A stretch of 64,000 bases of DNA from Pseudomonas chlororaphis (GTDB taxonomy: Bacteria > Pseudomonadota > Gammaproteobacteria > Pseudomonadales > Pseudomonadaceae). Both the position numbers and the translations under genes were made by a program. This document shows positions 28,593 to 38,713 of this stretch, in pieces (the stretch's first letter is position 1; the number at the start of each line of letters is the position of its first letter). The notes beneath the pieces are model-generated. The model saw only the letters and a program-made list of their open reading frames with translations. It ran no database searches and was not told where the DNA came from. The DNA is taken from positions 316,563-380,562 of the forward strand of contig NZ_MOAL01000006.1 in NCBI RefSeq assembly GCF_003731765.1, in the 5' to 3' direction.

Positions 28593-30056
28593 TCAGCCCG
28601 CCAGGCCCGCGTGCTGGACCAGGGTCAGCAGCGGTTGCGGGTAGACGCCGAGGAAGAACGCCAGCAGGGCAATGGCCAGCAGCATCACGCCACCTGCCTT
28701 TTGCTCCCAGTGCAGCTCAGCATCGACGCGACGCAGGTTCGGCTCGATCAGGTACAGGGTGACCATCACGCGCAGGTAGTAGAAGACGCCGATGGCGCTG
28801 CCCAGTACCAGGGAACCTACCAGCCACCATTGGTGCGCTTCGACACCGGTAGCGATGATGTAGAACTTGCCGATAAAGCCCGCCGTCAGCGGAATGCCGG
28901 CCAGGGACAGCATCATCACGGTCAGCACGGCGGTCAGGTACGGACGACGCCAGAACAGGCCGCGGTACTCGTACAGGGCGTCGGCGTCACGGCCTTTGTA
29001 CGGCGAGGACATCAGGGTGATCACGCCGAAAGCGCCGAGGCTGGTGATCACGTAGGTGACCAGGTACACACCGATGGCTTCCATCGCCAGGCCCTTGCTG
29101 GCGATCAGGGCGATCAACAGGTAGCCGAAGTGGGCGATGGACGAGTAACCCAGCAGACGCTTGAGGTTGCTTTGGGTCAGGGCCAACAGGTTACCGAACA
29201 GGATCGAGGCAATCGCGATCACGGTCAGCACGTTGCTCAGCACGCCGGTGTTGGCCACTGGCGACAGCTGGAACAGACGCACCAGCACCGCAAACACTGC
29301 CACCTTGCTGGCGGTGGCCAGGAAGGCTGCAACCGGAGCCGGGGCCCCTTCGTATACGTCCGGGGTCCAGAGGTGGAACGGTACCAGGGACAGCTTGAAC
29401 GCCAGGCCGATCAGCATCATGCCCAGGCCCAGTTGGGCCAGTGGGCTTGGCAGGCCGGTGGCCGCCAGGGCCTGGCCGATGCCGCTGAAGCTCAGGCTGC
29501 CGGCTTCTGCATAAAGCAGGGCCATGCCGAACAACAGGAAGCCCGAACCTGCTGCCGACAGCACCATGTACTTGATGCCGGCTTCCAAGGAGCGCTTGTT
29601 GAAGAAGGCATACGCCACCAGGCCGTAGACCGGTACCGAGAGCAGCTCCAGGCCGATGAACAGGCCGGCCAGGTGCTGGGCGCTGACCAGAACCAGACCG
29701 CCAGCGGCGGCCAGCAGGATCAGCAGGTACAGCTCTTCACGGTTGCCCGGGTAGCCGGTGCCACCGTCGCCCAGGTAGGCGTGGGCGAGGGTGACGCAGG
29801 CCAGGGTGGCCACCAGGATCAGTGCCATGTACAGGCAGGCGAACTGGTCGATTTGCAGCAGTGGCGTCACGGCCAGGGGCGCGACTTTCAAGGCTGGGAA
29901 GATCGACAGCAACGCGAGGTTGAGGCCGGCCACGGACAGCAGGAAGGTCTGGGAGTGATTGCGACGCCAGGCGATCGCCAGCATCACCACGACAACGGTG
30001 AGGCTGGTGATCAACAGCGGCGCGAGGGCGATAAAGTGTTGAATCGTGAATTCCAT
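28593..30056 (-). CDS. nuoN: NADH dehydrogenase I subunit N
   Basis: Proton-pumping antiporter-like membrane subunit of complex I, 487 residues with about 14 transmembrane helices. The ATG at 30056 (MEFTIQHFIAL) is chosen; the open frame runs 21 codons further upstream into nuoM. The family core LAGLFIGLELLSVPVYGLVAY carries the conserved TM5 Glu, and AFKLSLVPFHLWTPDVYEGAP is typical of NuoN/ND2. Last gene of the 13-gene operon, 7 bases after nuoM. Confidence 0.98.
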   Translation of the reverse strand: MEFTIQHFIALAPLLITSLTVVVVMLAIAWRRNHSQTFLLSVAGLNLALLSIFPALKVAPLAVTPLLQIDQFACLYMALILVATLACVTLAHAYLGDGGTGYPGNREELYLLILLAAAGGLVLVSAQHLAGLFIGLELLSVPVYGLVAYAFFNKRSLEAGIKYMVLSAAGSGFLLFGMALLYAEAGSLSFSGIGQALAATGLPSPLAQLGLGMMLIGLAFKLSLVPFHLWTPDVYEGAPAPVAAFLATASKVAVFAVLVRLFQLSPVANTGVLSNVLTVIAIASILFGNLLALTQSNLKRLLGYSSIAHFGYLLIALIASKGLAMEAIGVYLVTYVITSLGAFGVITLMSSPYKGRDADALYEYRGLFWRRPYLTAVLTVMMLSLAGIPLTAGFIGKFYIIATGVEAHQWWLVGSLVLGSAIGVFYYLRVMVTLYLIEPNLRRVDAELHWEQKAGGVMLLAIALLAFFLGVYPQPLLTLVQHAGLAG

Positions 30057-30063
30057 AGCGCTC

Positions 30064-31596
30064 TTACCGGGCCGAAGCGAGTTGAGTGAAGGCGGTGCTG
30101 AGCCATTGCTGCACGCCATGCATCGTAGCGGCAGAGGTATCGAGGAACGGTTGCGGGTACACGCCGATGTAGATCAGCAGCACCGCCAGTCCCAGCACCA
30201 TGATCAGTTCGCGAGCATCCATGCCGTGCAGCACCGCGTCCGATTTGGACGGGCCGAAGTAGGCACGGTGGATCATGATCAGCGAGTAGACCGAACCGAA
30301 CACCAGGCCGGAGGTGGCAATCGCGGTGATCCATGGTGCGCTGACGAAGGTACCGATCAGGATCAGGAACTCGCCCACGAAGTTACCGGTGCCCGGCAAG
30401 CCCAGGGACGCGGCTGCGAAGAACAGGCTGATGGCCGGCAAGTAGGCGATACGCGACCACAGGCCGCCCATTTCACGCATGTCGCGGGTGTGAGTGCGCT
30501 CGTACAACTGGCCGCTGAGGATAAACAGCGCGGCGGCCGAAACACCGTGGGCCAGCATCTGGATCACCGCGCCCTGCAGGGCTTGCTGGCTGCCGGAGTA
30601 GATACCGATCAGCACGAAGCCCATGTGGGAAACGCTGGAGAAGGCGATCAGGCGCTTGATGTCGGTCTGGGCGAACGCCAGGAAGGCACCGTAGAAAATC
30701 CCGATCAGGCCCAGGGTCATGGCGATCGGTGCGAACTCGGCCGAGGCGTTGGGGAACAACGGCAGGGCAAAGCGCAGCAGGCCATAGGCCGCGGTCTTCA
30801 GCAGGATGCCCGCCAGGTCCACGGAACCGGCGGTCGGTGCCTGGGCGTGAGCATCAGGCAGCCAGGAGTGGAACGGCACCACCGGCAGCTTGACCGCGAA
30901 GGCGATGAAGAAGCCGAGCATCAGGATGTACTCGGTGGTCATCGACATCTTGGTCTTCAACAGGTCGGCGTAGTTGAAGGTAATCACGCCGGTGTTGTTG
31001 AAGTTGACCAGTACCAGACCGAGGATCGCCACCAGCATGATCAGGCCGGAAGCCTGAGTGAAGATGAAGAACTTGGTCGCGGCGTAGATCCGGGTTTTCT
31101 TGCCGTCCGACGAACTGTGACCCCAGAGCGCGATGAGGAAGTACATCGGCACCAGCATCATTTCCCAGAAGAAGAAGAACATGAACAGGTCGAGGGCGAG
31201 GAACACGCCGACGACACCGCCCAGGATCCACATCAGGTTCAGGTGGAAGAAGCCCACGTGACGCTGAATCTCTTTCCAGGAGCAGAGTACCGAGAGGATA
31301 CCCAGCAGGCCGGTCAGCAGGATCATCAACAGCGACAGGCCGTCCAGCGCCAGGTGCACGTTGATGCCGAAGCGTTCGATCCAGACATGCTTGAACTCGA
31401 TGGCCCAAGTGGGATCGGCGCCGGGCGCCGGAGCAAATGAATAGTTGCCGTGGGCCCACAGCCAGAGGCCAAGGGCGAGTTCCAGGGACATGGTCAACAG
31501 CGCAATCCAGCGGGGGAGGGTGGCGCCGAAGCGCTCACCCAGCCAGCACAGCAGGCCGCCGATGAAGGGGATCAGGATTAGCCAAGGCAGAATCAT
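30064..31596 (-). CDS. nuoM: NADH dehydrogenase I subunit M
   Basis: Proton-pumping antiporter-like subunit (ND4 homologue), 510 residues with about 14 transmembrane helices. Conserved features are FFFWEMMLVPMYFLIALWG (key Glu in TM5) and AVKLPVVPFHSWLPDAHAQAPT (broken helix TM7-8 region with Lys). It follows nuoL by 39 bases on the minus strand. Confidence 0.98.
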   Translation of the reverse strand: MILPWLILIPFIGGLLCWLGERFGATLPRWIALLTMSLELALGLWLWAHGNYSFAPAPGADPTWAIEFKHVWIERFGINVHLALDGLSLLMILLTGLLGILSVLCSWKEIQRHVGFFHLNLMWILGGVVGVFLALDLFMFFFFWEMMLVPMYFLIALWGHSSSDGKKTRIYAATKFFIFTQASGLIMLVAILGLVLVNFNNTGVITFNYADLLKTKMSMTTEYILMLGFFIAFAVKLPVVPFHSWLPDAHAQAPTAGSVDLAGILLKTAAYGLLRFALPLFPNASAEFAPIAMTLGLIGIFYGAFLAFAQTDIKRLIAFSSVSHMGFVLIGIYSGSQQALQGAVIQMLAHGVSAAALFILSGQLYERTHTRDMREMGGLWSRIAYLPAISLFFAAASLGLPGTGNFVGEFLILIGTFVSAPWITAIATSGLVFGSVYSLIMIHRAYFGPSKSDAVLHGMDARELIMVLGLAVLLIYIGVYPQPFLDTSAATMHGVQQWLSTAFTQLASAR

Positions 31597-31635
31597 GACG
31601 GGCTCAATTCCTTTCGCAAGTTCGCAAGGTTCATA

Positions 31636-33489
31636 TCAGACCGCTACCAGCACGATGGCGCCGATAACCAGCACGGCACCAGCAGCCATCGAGGCGGCAT
31701 ACCAACGCAGTTGACCGGTCTCGGTACGGCTCAGGGCGTTGTGACCCCCTTTGGCCATGCGCGGGATCAAACCGATGGTTTGATCGAGCGGGTCTTTGCG
31801 CAGTACATGGCTGATCGCCAGGTATGGCTTGACGAACAGTTTGTCGTAGATCCAGTCGAAGCCCCAGGCAGCGAACCACCAGGCCGAAAGGAAGCGCCCG
31901 ATGCCGCTGTTGGCGACCGCGGTCACGAAGCGACGCTTGCCGAGGAACAGCAGGGCCGCCAGCAGGATACCGGCCAGGGCAATGGCGCCCGAGGCGATTT
32001 CCAGGCTGTGCTTGGCGTCACCACCGGCATGACCCACGCTTTGCGGCAGGACGCCGTGCAGCGGCGGGGTGATCATGGCGCCGATCGCGGTCGACAGAAT
32101 GATCAGCACACCCAGTGGCAGCCAGTGGGAAATCCCGTGGCCGGCGTGGGCGTCAGTCTTGGCTTCACCGTGGAAGGTGATGAAGATCAGGCGGAAGGTG
32201 TACAGCGACGTCATGAACGCGCCGACCAGGCCGGCATACAGCAGACCGTGGTTACCGCTGGCGAAGGCTTCCCAGAGGATCTCGTCCTTGGAGTAGAAGC
32301 CCGCAGTCACCAGAGGCAGGGCCGCCAGGGCCGCACCGCCGACGATGAAGCTGGCGTAGGCCAACGGCAGTTTCTTCCACAGGCCGCCCATCTTGAAGAT
32401 GTTCTGCTCGTGGTGGCAGGCAACGATCACCGCACCGGACGCGAGGAACAGCAGGGCCTTGAAGAAGGCGTGGGTCATCAGGTGGAAGATCGCGCCGTCC
32501 CAGGCGCCAACGCCCAGGGCCAGGAACATGTAGCCGATCTGGCTCATGGTCGAGTAGGCGAGGATACGCTTGATGTCGGTCTGCACCAGGGCGGCAAAGC
32601 CGGCCAGGACCAGGGTCACGCCGCCGACCACGCCCACCAGGTGCAGGATGTCCGGCGCCAGGGTGAACAGGCCGTGGGTACGGGCGATCAGGTAGACACC
32701 GGCGGTCACCATGGTGGCGGCGTGGATCAGTGCCGACACTGGGGTTGGACCGGCCATTGCGTCTGCCAGCCAGGTTTGCAGCGGCAGTTGCGCCGATTTA
32801 CCGACTGCGCCGCCCAGCAGCATCAGGGTCGCCAAGGTGATCCAGAAGTCGCCGGCCTGGAATTTCTGCGGTGCCAGCACCAGCAGTTCCTGGACGTTCA
32901 GCGTGCCTACCTGTTGGAACAGGATGAACAGGCCGATGGCCATGAACACGTCACCGATACGGGTGACGATAAAGGCCTTGAGGGCAGCGTTACCGTTGTT
33001 GCGGTTGCTGTAGTAGAAACCGATCAACAGGTAGCTGCACAGGCCCACGCCTTCCCAACCGAAGTACAGGAACAACAGGTTATCGCCGAGGACCAGGAAC
33101 AGCATGCTGGCGATAAACAGGTTGGTGTAGGCGAAGAAGCGCGAGTAACCGTCTTCACCGCGCATGTACCAGGACGCGAACAGGTGGATCAGGAAGCCTA
33201 CACCGACGACCACGCCGAGCATGGTCACGGACAGTCCATCCAGGTAGAGGGCGAAGTTCGGTGCGAAACCGTCCACCGACATCCACTGCCACAGCACTTG
33301 GGTGTAGTGACCACCCTCGGGCGGCGCGACGTTGAATTGCCAGATCACGTAGGCGGTGACGATGGCCGAGAGGCCAATGGAGCCGACACCGATCAGGGCT
33401 GCAAGGTTTTCCGAGAGGCGTCCACGGGAGAACGACAGCAGCAGGAAACCGATCAGGGGGAATACGAAAGTCAGAAAGAGAAGGTTCAT
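31636..33489 (-). CDS. nuoL: NADH dehydrogenase I subunit L
   Basis: Distal proton-pumping subunit (ND5 homologue) with the long C-terminal lateral helix, 617 residues (E. coli 613). Core motifs are YFGWEGVGLCSYLLIGFYY (TM5 Glu) and SAQLPLQTWLADAMAGPTPVSALIHAATMVTAG. Starts within the nuoK stop (4-base overlap). Confidence 0.98.
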   Translation of the reverse strand: MNLLFLTFVFPLIGFLLLSFSRGRLSENLAALIGVGSIGLSAIVTAYVIWQFNVAPPEGGHYTQVLWQWMSVDGFAPNFALYLDGLSVTMLGVVVGVGFLIHLFASWYMRGEDGYSRFFAYTNLFIASMLFLVLGDNLLFLYFGWEGVGLCSYLLIGFYYSNRNNGNAALKAFIVTRIGDVFMAIGLFILFQQVGTLNVQELLVLAPQKFQAGDFWITLATLMLLGGAVGKSAQLPLQTWLADAMAGPTPVSALIHAATMVTAGVYLIARTHGLFTLAPDILHLVGVVGGVTLVLAGFAALVQTDIKRILAYSTMSQIGYMFLALGVGAWDGAIFHLMTHAFFKALLFLASGAVIVACHHEQNIFKMGGLWKKLPLAYASFIVGGAALAALPLVTAGFYSKDEILWEAFASGNHGLLYAGLVGAFMTSLYTFRLIFITFHGEAKTDAHAGHGISHWLPLGVLIILSTAIGAMITPPLHGVLPQSVGHAGGDAKHSLEIASGAIALAGILLAALLFLGKRRFVTAVANSGIGRFLSAWWFAAWGFDWIYDKLFVKPYLAISHVLRKDPLDQTIGLIPRMAKGGHNALSRTETGQLRWYAASMAAGAVLVIGAIVLVAV

Positions 33490-33794
33490 CCGCGCATCTC
33501 GCTGGCTGCATCGATATCGAGAGTGTGGAAGCGGCGATACAGCTGCAACAGGATCGCCAGGCCAATACTGGCCTCGGCGGCTGCCAGGCTGATCACCAGG
33601 ATGAACATCACTTGTCCATCCGGCTGCGCCCAGCGGGCGCCAGCGACGATGAAGGCCAATGCCGAGGCGTTCATCATCACTTCCAGGCTCATCAACACGA
33701 AGAGGATGTTACGGCGGACCATCAGGCCGACCAGACCGAGGCAGAACAGGATGCCGGCAACGGCCAGACCATGTTCGAGAGGGATAGCAGGCAT
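33486..33794 (-). CDS. nuoK: NADH dehydrogenase I subunit K
   Basis: Small membrane subunit (ND4L homologue), 102 residues, three transmembrane helices with the conserved Glu in FVLMSLEVMMNASALAF. The ATG at 33794 (MPAIPLEHGL) matches the family; the open frame continues 52 codons upstream inside nuoJ. Overlaps nuoL by 4 bases. Confidence 0.97.
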   Translation of the reverse strand: MPAIPLEHGLAVAGILFCLGLVGLMVRRNILFVLMSLEVMMNASALAFIVAGARWAQPDGQVMFILVISLAAAEASIGLAILLQLYRRFHTLDIDAASEMRG

Positions 33795-33798
33795 GGTA

Positions 33799-34299
33799 TT
33801 ACTCCTTCGCCTCGTTGCGGCCCAAATGGAACGCCGTGACGGCTGCGGCGAGCAGCAGCATCGAGGCGAGTTCGACCACCAGCAGGTAAGGACCGAACAG
33901 GCTGATGCCCACTTCCTTGGCGCTGACAGTGGTTTGACCGATACCGGCACCGCTCTGGTGGCTGAACAATACGTACAGCAGTTCAGCCAGCAGCAGCGCG
34001 GCGAGAATCACCGGGCCGACCCAGATGCCGGGCTTGAGCCAGATACGCTCTTGCTGCACCGCGGCCGGGCCGAGGTTGAGCATCATCACCACGAACACGA
34101 ACAGCACCATGATGGCGCCGGCGTAGGCGATCACTTCCAGGGCCCCGGCGAACGGTGCGCCGAGGCAGAAGAAGGTCATGGCCACGGCGATCAGCGAAAT
34201 GATCAGGTAGAGCAGGGCGTGCACAGGGTTGGTGTTGGTGACCACGCGGAGCGTGGACACAACGGCGACACCTGACGCGAAATAGAAAGCGAATTCCAT
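33799..34299 (-). CDS. nuoJ: NADH dehydrogenase I subunit J
   Basis: Membrane subunit (ND6 homologue), 166 residues, five predicted transmembrane helices, containing the pi-bulge helix motif EVIAYAGAIMVLFVFVVMML. Starts 9 bases after the nuoI stop and ends 4 bases before nuoK. Confidence 0.97.
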   Translation of the reverse strand: MEFAFYFASGVAVVSTLRVVTNTNPVHALLYLIISLIAVAMTFFCLGAPFAGALEVIAYAGAIMVLFVFVVMMLNLGPAAVQQERIWLKPGIWVGPVILAALLLAELLYVLFSHQSGAGIGQTTVSAKEVGISLFGPYLLVVELASMLLLAAAVTAFHLGRNEAKE

Positions 34300-34308
34300 C
34301 GTTCTTCC

Positions 34309-34857
34309 TTAAGGCAGCAAGCTCTTCACGTTGATCGGCTCGGCTTCGTTTTGCGCGGAGCCTTTTGGCTTACCGGCAATGGCCATACCTGCAACACGAT
34401 AGAAGTTGTAATCAGGGTTCTTTCCGGGACCGGAGATCAGCAGATCTTCTTTCTCGTAAACCAGGTCCTGACGTTTGAACTCGGCCATCTCGAAATCCGG
34501 TGTCAGCTGGATCGCGGTGGTCGGGCAAGCTTCCTCGCAGAGGCCGCAGAAAATGCAGCGCGAGAAGTTGATGCGGAAGAAGTCCGGGTACCAGCGACCG
34601 TCTTCGGTTTCAGCTTTCTGCAGCGAGATGCAACCCACCGGGCATGCCACGGCGCACAGGTTGCAGGCTACGCAGCGTTCTTCGCCGTCGGGGTCGCGGG
34701 TGAGCACGATGCGGCCGCGGTAGCGCGGCGGCAGGTACACCGCCTCTTCGGGGTATTGCAGGGTGTCGCGTTTGCGGAAGCCATGGCCGAAAACCATCAC
34801 CAGGCTGCGCAACTGGGTACCGGTACCCTTAACGATGTCGCCAATATATTTGAACAT
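34309..34857 (-). CDS. nuoI: NADH dehydrogenase I subunit I (2 x [4Fe-4S])
   Basis: Peripheral-arm ferredoxin-like subunit holding clusters N6a and N6b, 182 residues. Two canonical cysteine sets are visible: CVACNLCAVACPVGC (about 62-76) and CIFCGLCEEACPTTA (about 101-115). Lies 11 bases after nuoH. Confidence 0.98.
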   Translation of the reverse strand: MFKYIGDIVKGTGTQLRSLVMVFGHGFRKRDTLQYPEEAVYLPPRYRGRIVLTRDPDGEERCVACNLCAVACPVGCISLQKAETEDGRWYPDFFRINFSRCIFCGLCEEACPTTAIQLTPDFEMAEFKRQDLVYEKEDLLISGPGKNPDYNFYRVAGMAIAGKPKGSAQNEAEPINVKSLLP

Positions 34858-34868
34858 GGGTCAAATCC

Positions 34869-35876
34869 TCACTGAACCGCGCCCGCTGGCGTGTTCAACA
34901 ACACGATCGCAGCGGTCACCAGCAAATTGATCAGGGTCAGCGGCAGGCAGAATTTCCAGCTGAAATCCATCACCTGGTCATAACGCGGACGCGGGATAGA
35001 AGCGCGCAGCAGGATGAACAGCATGATGAAGAACGCGGTCTTCAGGGCGAACCAGACGAAGGACAGTTGCGGCAGGATGCCGAACGGACCGTGCCAGCCA
35101 CCGAAGAACAGGGTGACCAGCAATGCCGAGATCAAGATGATGCCGATGTACTCACCGACGAAGAACATGCCCCATTTCATGCCGGCATATTCAATGTGGT
35201 AACCGTCGGCCAGTTCCTGTTCCGCTTCCGGCTGGTCGAAGGGGTGACGGTGAGTCACGGCCACGCCAGCGATGAAGAAGGTACAGAAGCCGAAGAACTG
35301 CGGAATGATGAACCACAGGTTCTGCGCCTGGTACTCGACGATGTCGCGCATGTTGAAGGAGCCGACCTGAATCACGATGCCCATCAGCGCCAGGCCCATG
35401 AACACTTCATAGGACACGGTCTGGGCCGAAGCCCGCAGGGCGCCCAGGAGGGCGAACTTGTTGTTACTCGACCAGCCGGCGAACAGCACCGCGTAGACCG
35501 ACAAGCCGGCCATGGCGAAGAAGAACAGCAGGCCGATGTTCAGGTCCGCGACACCCCAGGTCGGGGTGATCGGGATGATGGCGAAGGCGATCAGCAAGGC
35601 GCTCATGGCCACGACCGGTGCCAGGGTGAAGATCACCTTGTCGGCAAACGGCGGGGTCCAGTCTTCCTTGAAGAACATCTTCAGCATGTCGGCGGCGATC
35701 TGGAACATGCCAAACGGGCCAACGCGGTTCGGACCGTAACGGTCCTGCCACCAGCCCAGCAGGCGACGTTCGACAAAGCTCAACAGCGCACCGCAGACCA
35801 CAACGGCCAGCAGGATGACGATGGCTTTGATGACCGTCAGGATCACGTCGATCACTTCAGGGGTGAACCAGGTCAT
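34869..35876 (-). CDS. nuoH: NADH dehydrogenase I subunit H
   Basis: Membrane subunit (ND1 homologue) forming the quinone entry site with NuoB and NuoD, 335 residues, eight or more transmembrane helices. Conserved loops are ERRLLGWWQDRYGPNRVGPFGMFQ (about 37-60) and FDQPEAEQELADGYHIEYAGMKW (acidic quinone loop). Overlaps the nuoG stop by 4 bases. Confidence 0.98.
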   Translation of the reverse strand: MTWFTPEVIDVILTVIKAIVILLAVVVCGALLSFVERRLLGWWQDRYGPNRVGPFGMFQIAADMLKMFFKEDWTPPFADKVIFTLAPVVAMSALLIAFAIIPITPTWGVADLNIGLLFFFAMAGLSVYAVLFAGWSSNNKFALLGALRASAQTVSYEVFMGLALMGIVIQVGSFNMRDIVEYQAQNLWFIIPQFFGFCTFFIAGVAVTHRHPFDQPEAEQELADGYHIEYAGMKWGMFFVGEYIGIILISALLVTLFFGGWHGPFGILPQLSFVWFALKTAFFIMLFILLRASIPRPRYDQVMDFSWKFCLPLTLINLLVTAAIVLLNTPAGAVQ

Positions 35877-38587
35877 TGCGCTGCCTCCTGCAGACCGTCA
35901 ACGGATTTGCCAAAGATCGCCGGTGGAATACCCGCCAGGCCAGCAGGCAGGCCCACCAGGCCAGCACCCAGCTCTTCGTTGATGCGCAGTGGCAGACGCA
36001 AGGTCTGGCCGGCGACATTCACCGCGAGCAGGGCGCCCTCGTTGACACCCAGGCGATCGGCTTCGGACTTGGCCAGGGCGACGTAAGGCGCAGGGATGCG
36101 TTCCTGGACCGGAGCGGCTTTGGAAGAGTTCTCTTCGCTGCCGAACAGGTGGTAGAACGGCACCGCTTGCCAGGTGCCTTGCGCCGGGGAGAAGGCGCGT
36201 GGCGCAGTGGCGAACCAGTTGAGCCGGTCGCCCTGGGTTTCGATCAGGCGGGTGCCCGGGTCACCGGCACGCAGATGACCGCCGACTTCGTCCTGGAACT
36301 TGTTCCACGCCTGCGGCGAGTTCCAACCTGGCGACCAGGCGAACGGCACTTGCTGACGGGGTTCGGCGGAGCCCGAGTAACCTTCCATGGAGAAGGCGAA
36401 CGCGGTGTCAGTGTCTTGCGGGGTACGCGGTTCGTGCACGCTGATGTTGGCGCGCATGGCTGTACGGCCGGAGTAACGCAGCGGCTCACGGGCCAGCTTC
36501 ATGCCCTTGATACGGAATGCTGCGGACGGTGCGGCGTCGACGATACGGGCCAGTTGCGGTGCGCTGGAAGCGACGGCAGCCGTCACGTGGTCGAGCTGGG
36601 TCCAGTCGATCGGCTGGTTCAGCAGGGTGGCGCGCAGGGCATGCAGCCAGCGCCAGCCTTCGTGGACCAGGATGCTGGCGTCCATGTACTTCGGATCGAA
36701 GACCTGGAAGAAGCGCTGGGCACGCCCTTCCTGGCTGACCAGAGTACCGTCGCCTTCGGCGAAGCTGGCTGCTGGCAGGACCAGGTGGGCGCGGTCGCTG
36801 GTGGCGGTTTTCTGGTGGTCGGCGACGATCACGACTTTCGCCGCGTTCAGCGCTGCATCCACCTTGGCCGAATCGGTGCGGGTGTAGAGGTCGTTTTCCA
36901 GGACCACGAGTGCATCGGCCTGGCCGTCGATCACCGCTTGCAGGGCGGCATCCACCGACTCGCCACCGAGCATGGCCAGGCCGAGGCTGTTGGCTTCCGG
37001 CACGATCAGGCTGATGGAACCGGCTTTTTCGCGCAGCTTCAGGGCCTTGGCGATGTTGGCAGCGGCTTCGATCAGCGCCTTGGAACCCAGGGAGGTACCG
37101 GCAATGATCAGTGGGCGCTTGGCCGCCAGCAGGGCGTCGGCGATGCGTTTGGCCAGCTCCAGGGCTTCGCTGTCCAGGCCTTCAACGGCCGGGGCGCTGG
37201 CGTCGAGGGCGTGGGCCACGGCGAAACCGATACGCGCCAGGTCGTCGGGGGCTGCATGCACGCATTCCTCGGCCACGTCGTCGAGCTTGGTTTCAGCCAG
37301 GCTGGCGATAAACAGCGGGTTCAGCGCGTGCTGGCCGATGTTCTTCACCGCGGCGTCGAGCCAAGGCTGGACGCGCATGGCGTCGGCCATTTCTTCAGCC
37401 TTGCCCTTGACCGACTGGCGCAGGGCCAGGGCCACGCGGGCGGCGGTTTGGGTCAGGTCTTCACCGAGGACGAAAATCGCGTCGTGGTCTTCGATGTCGC
37501 GCATGTTCGGTACTGGCAGCGGGCTGTCGTTCAGCACTTGCAGGACCAGGCGGATGCGCTCCAGCTCGGAGGCTTCGATACCGGAGTAGAAGTGCTCGGC
37601 GCCGACCAGTTCACGCAACGCGAAGTTGCTTTCCAGGCTGGCGCGTGGCGAACCGATACCGACGATGTTGCGACCGCGCAGCAGGTCGGCGGCTTTATCC
37701 AGCGCGTCGTCCAGGCTCAGCTTGGCGCCATCGGCCAGCAGTGGCTGACGTGGGCGGTCTTCGCGGTTGACGTAGCCATAGCCGAAACGGCCACGGTCGC
37801 ACAGGAAGTACTGGTTGACCGAACCGTTGTAACGGTTCTCGATGCGGCGCAGCTCGCCGTAACGTTCGCCCGGGGAGATGTTGCAACCGCTGGAGCAGCC
37901 ATGGCAGATGCTCGGCGAGAACTGCATGTCCCATTTGCGGTTGTAGCGCTCGGAGTGAGTCTTGTCGGTGAACACACCGGTCGGGCAGACCTCGGTGAGG
38001 TTGCCGGAGAACTCGCTTTCCAGCACGCCGTCTTCAACGCGACCGAAGTACACGTTGTCGTGTGCGCCGAATACGCCGAGGTCGGTGCCGCCGGCGTAGT
38101 CCTTGTAGAAACGCACGCAGCGATAGCAGGCAATGCAGCGGTTCATTTCGTGGGAAATGAACGGGCCGAGGTCCTGGTTCTGGTGGGTACGCTTGGTGAA
38201 GCGATAACGGCGCTCGTTGTGGCCGGTCATCACCGTCATGTCTTGCAGGTGGCAGTGACCGCCTTCCTCACAGACCGGGCAGTCGTGGGGGTGGTTGGTC
38301 ATCAGCCATTCAACAACACTGGCGCGGAAGGCCTTAGATTCTTCATCGTCGATGGAGATCCAGGTGTTGTCGGTGGCCGGCGTCATGCAGGACATGACGA
38401 TACGACCACGGGTGTCGTTCTCGTCGGTGTACTGCTTGACCGCGCACTGGCGACAGGCACCGACGCTACCTAAAGCGGGGTGCCAGCAGAAATAAGGGAT
38501 GTCGAGGCCTAGTGACAGACATGCCTGTAACAGGTTGTCTGCCCCATCGACTTCGAGCGCTTTGCCGTCTACGTGGATAGTGGCCAT
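35873..38587 (-). CDS. nuoG: NADH dehydrogenase I subunit G (molybdopterin-fold, Fe-S)
   Basis: Largest peripheral subunit, 904 residues (E. coli 908). The N-terminal [2Fe-2S] ligands are in CWHPALGSVGACRQC (Cys34, 45, 48). The CPVCEEGGHCHLQD and CIACYRCVRFYKDY blocks bind N4 and N5. The extra cluster N7 set CHGCSSGC ... FLCDRGRF (about 228-265) is present, as in the E. coli-type enzyme. The rest is a degenerate molybdopterin-oxidoreductase fold without cofactor. A 135-base gap with a hairpin separates it from nuoF. Confidence 0.98.
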   Translation of the reverse strand: MATIHVDGKALEVDGADNLLQACLSLGLDIPYFCWHPALGSVGACRQCAVKQYTDENDTRGRIVMSCMTPATDNTWISIDDEESKAFRASVVEWLMTNHPHDCPVCEEGGHCHLQDMTVMTGHNERRYRFTKRTHQNQDLGPFISHEMNRCIACYRCVRFYKDYAGGTDLGVFGAHDNVYFGRVEDGVLESEFSGNLTEVCPTGVFTDKTHSERYNRKWDMQFSPSICHGCSSGCNISPGERYGELRRIENRYNGSVNQYFLCDRGRFGYGYVNREDRPRQPLLADGAKLSLDDALDKAADLLRGRNIVGIGSPRASLESNFALRELVGAEHFYSGIEASELERIRLVLQVLNDSPLPVPNMRDIEDHDAIFVLGEDLTQTAARVALALRQSVKGKAEEMADAMRVQPWLDAAVKNIGQHALNPLFIASLAETKLDDVAEECVHAAPDDLARIGFAVAHALDASAPAVEGLDSEALELAKRIADALLAAKRPLIIAGTSLGSKALIEAAANIAKALKLREKAGSISLIVPEANSLGLAMLGGESVDAALQAVIDGQADALVVLENDLYTRTDSAKVDAALNAAKVVIVADHQKTATSDRAHLVLPAASFAEGDGTLVSQEGRAQRFFQVFDPKYMDASILVHEGWRWLHALRATLLNQPIDWTQLDHVTAAVASSAPQLARIVDAAPSAAFRIKGMKLAREPLRYSGRTAMRANISVHEPRTPQDTDTAFAFSMEGYSGSAEPRQQVPFAWSPGWNSPQAWNKFQDEVGGHLRAGDPGTRLIETQGDRLNWFATAPRAFSPAQGTWQAVPFYHLFGSEENSSKAAPVQERIPAPYVALAKSEADRLGVNEGALLAVNVAGQTLRLPLRINEELGAGLVGLPAGLAGIPPAIFGKSVDGLQEAAQ

Positions 38588-38687
38588 GGTTCAAAGGTCT
38601 TCGTTGGCCCGGTGTCAGCGGGCGTGGCTAATGGAATCTTGTTATGCATGCGAATCAACACAGCCGTTCAAGGCGTCATCGCACGGC

Positions 38688-38713
38688 GGGCGAGGGGCAC
38701 GGGCCCTTCGCCC
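38688..38713 (-). other. Intercistronic hairpin between nuoF and nuoG
   Basis: The 135-base gap is the second largest spacing in an otherwise tightly packed operon's coding order. It holds an imperfect stem (GGGCGAGGGG with CCCTTCGCCC, one bulge). On the minus strand, the sense of nuo, no T-tract follows, so it is more likely an mRNA processing or stability element than a terminator. Confidence 0.4.

Noticed and set aside
28560..31440. Two plus-strand open frames of 509 and 464 residues opposite nuoN and nuoM
   Set aside because: Antisense to conserved complex I genes with low-complexity Gln/His/Glu sequence.
31711..34275. 854-residue plus-strand open frame across nuoL, nuoK and nuoJ
   Set aside because: It runs antisense through three well-conserved genes and is rich in His, Gln and Asp repeats, a shadow frame.
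35876..38473. 865-residue plus-strand open frame opposite nuoG
   Set aside because: Antisense shadow of nuoG; no domain or ribosome site.
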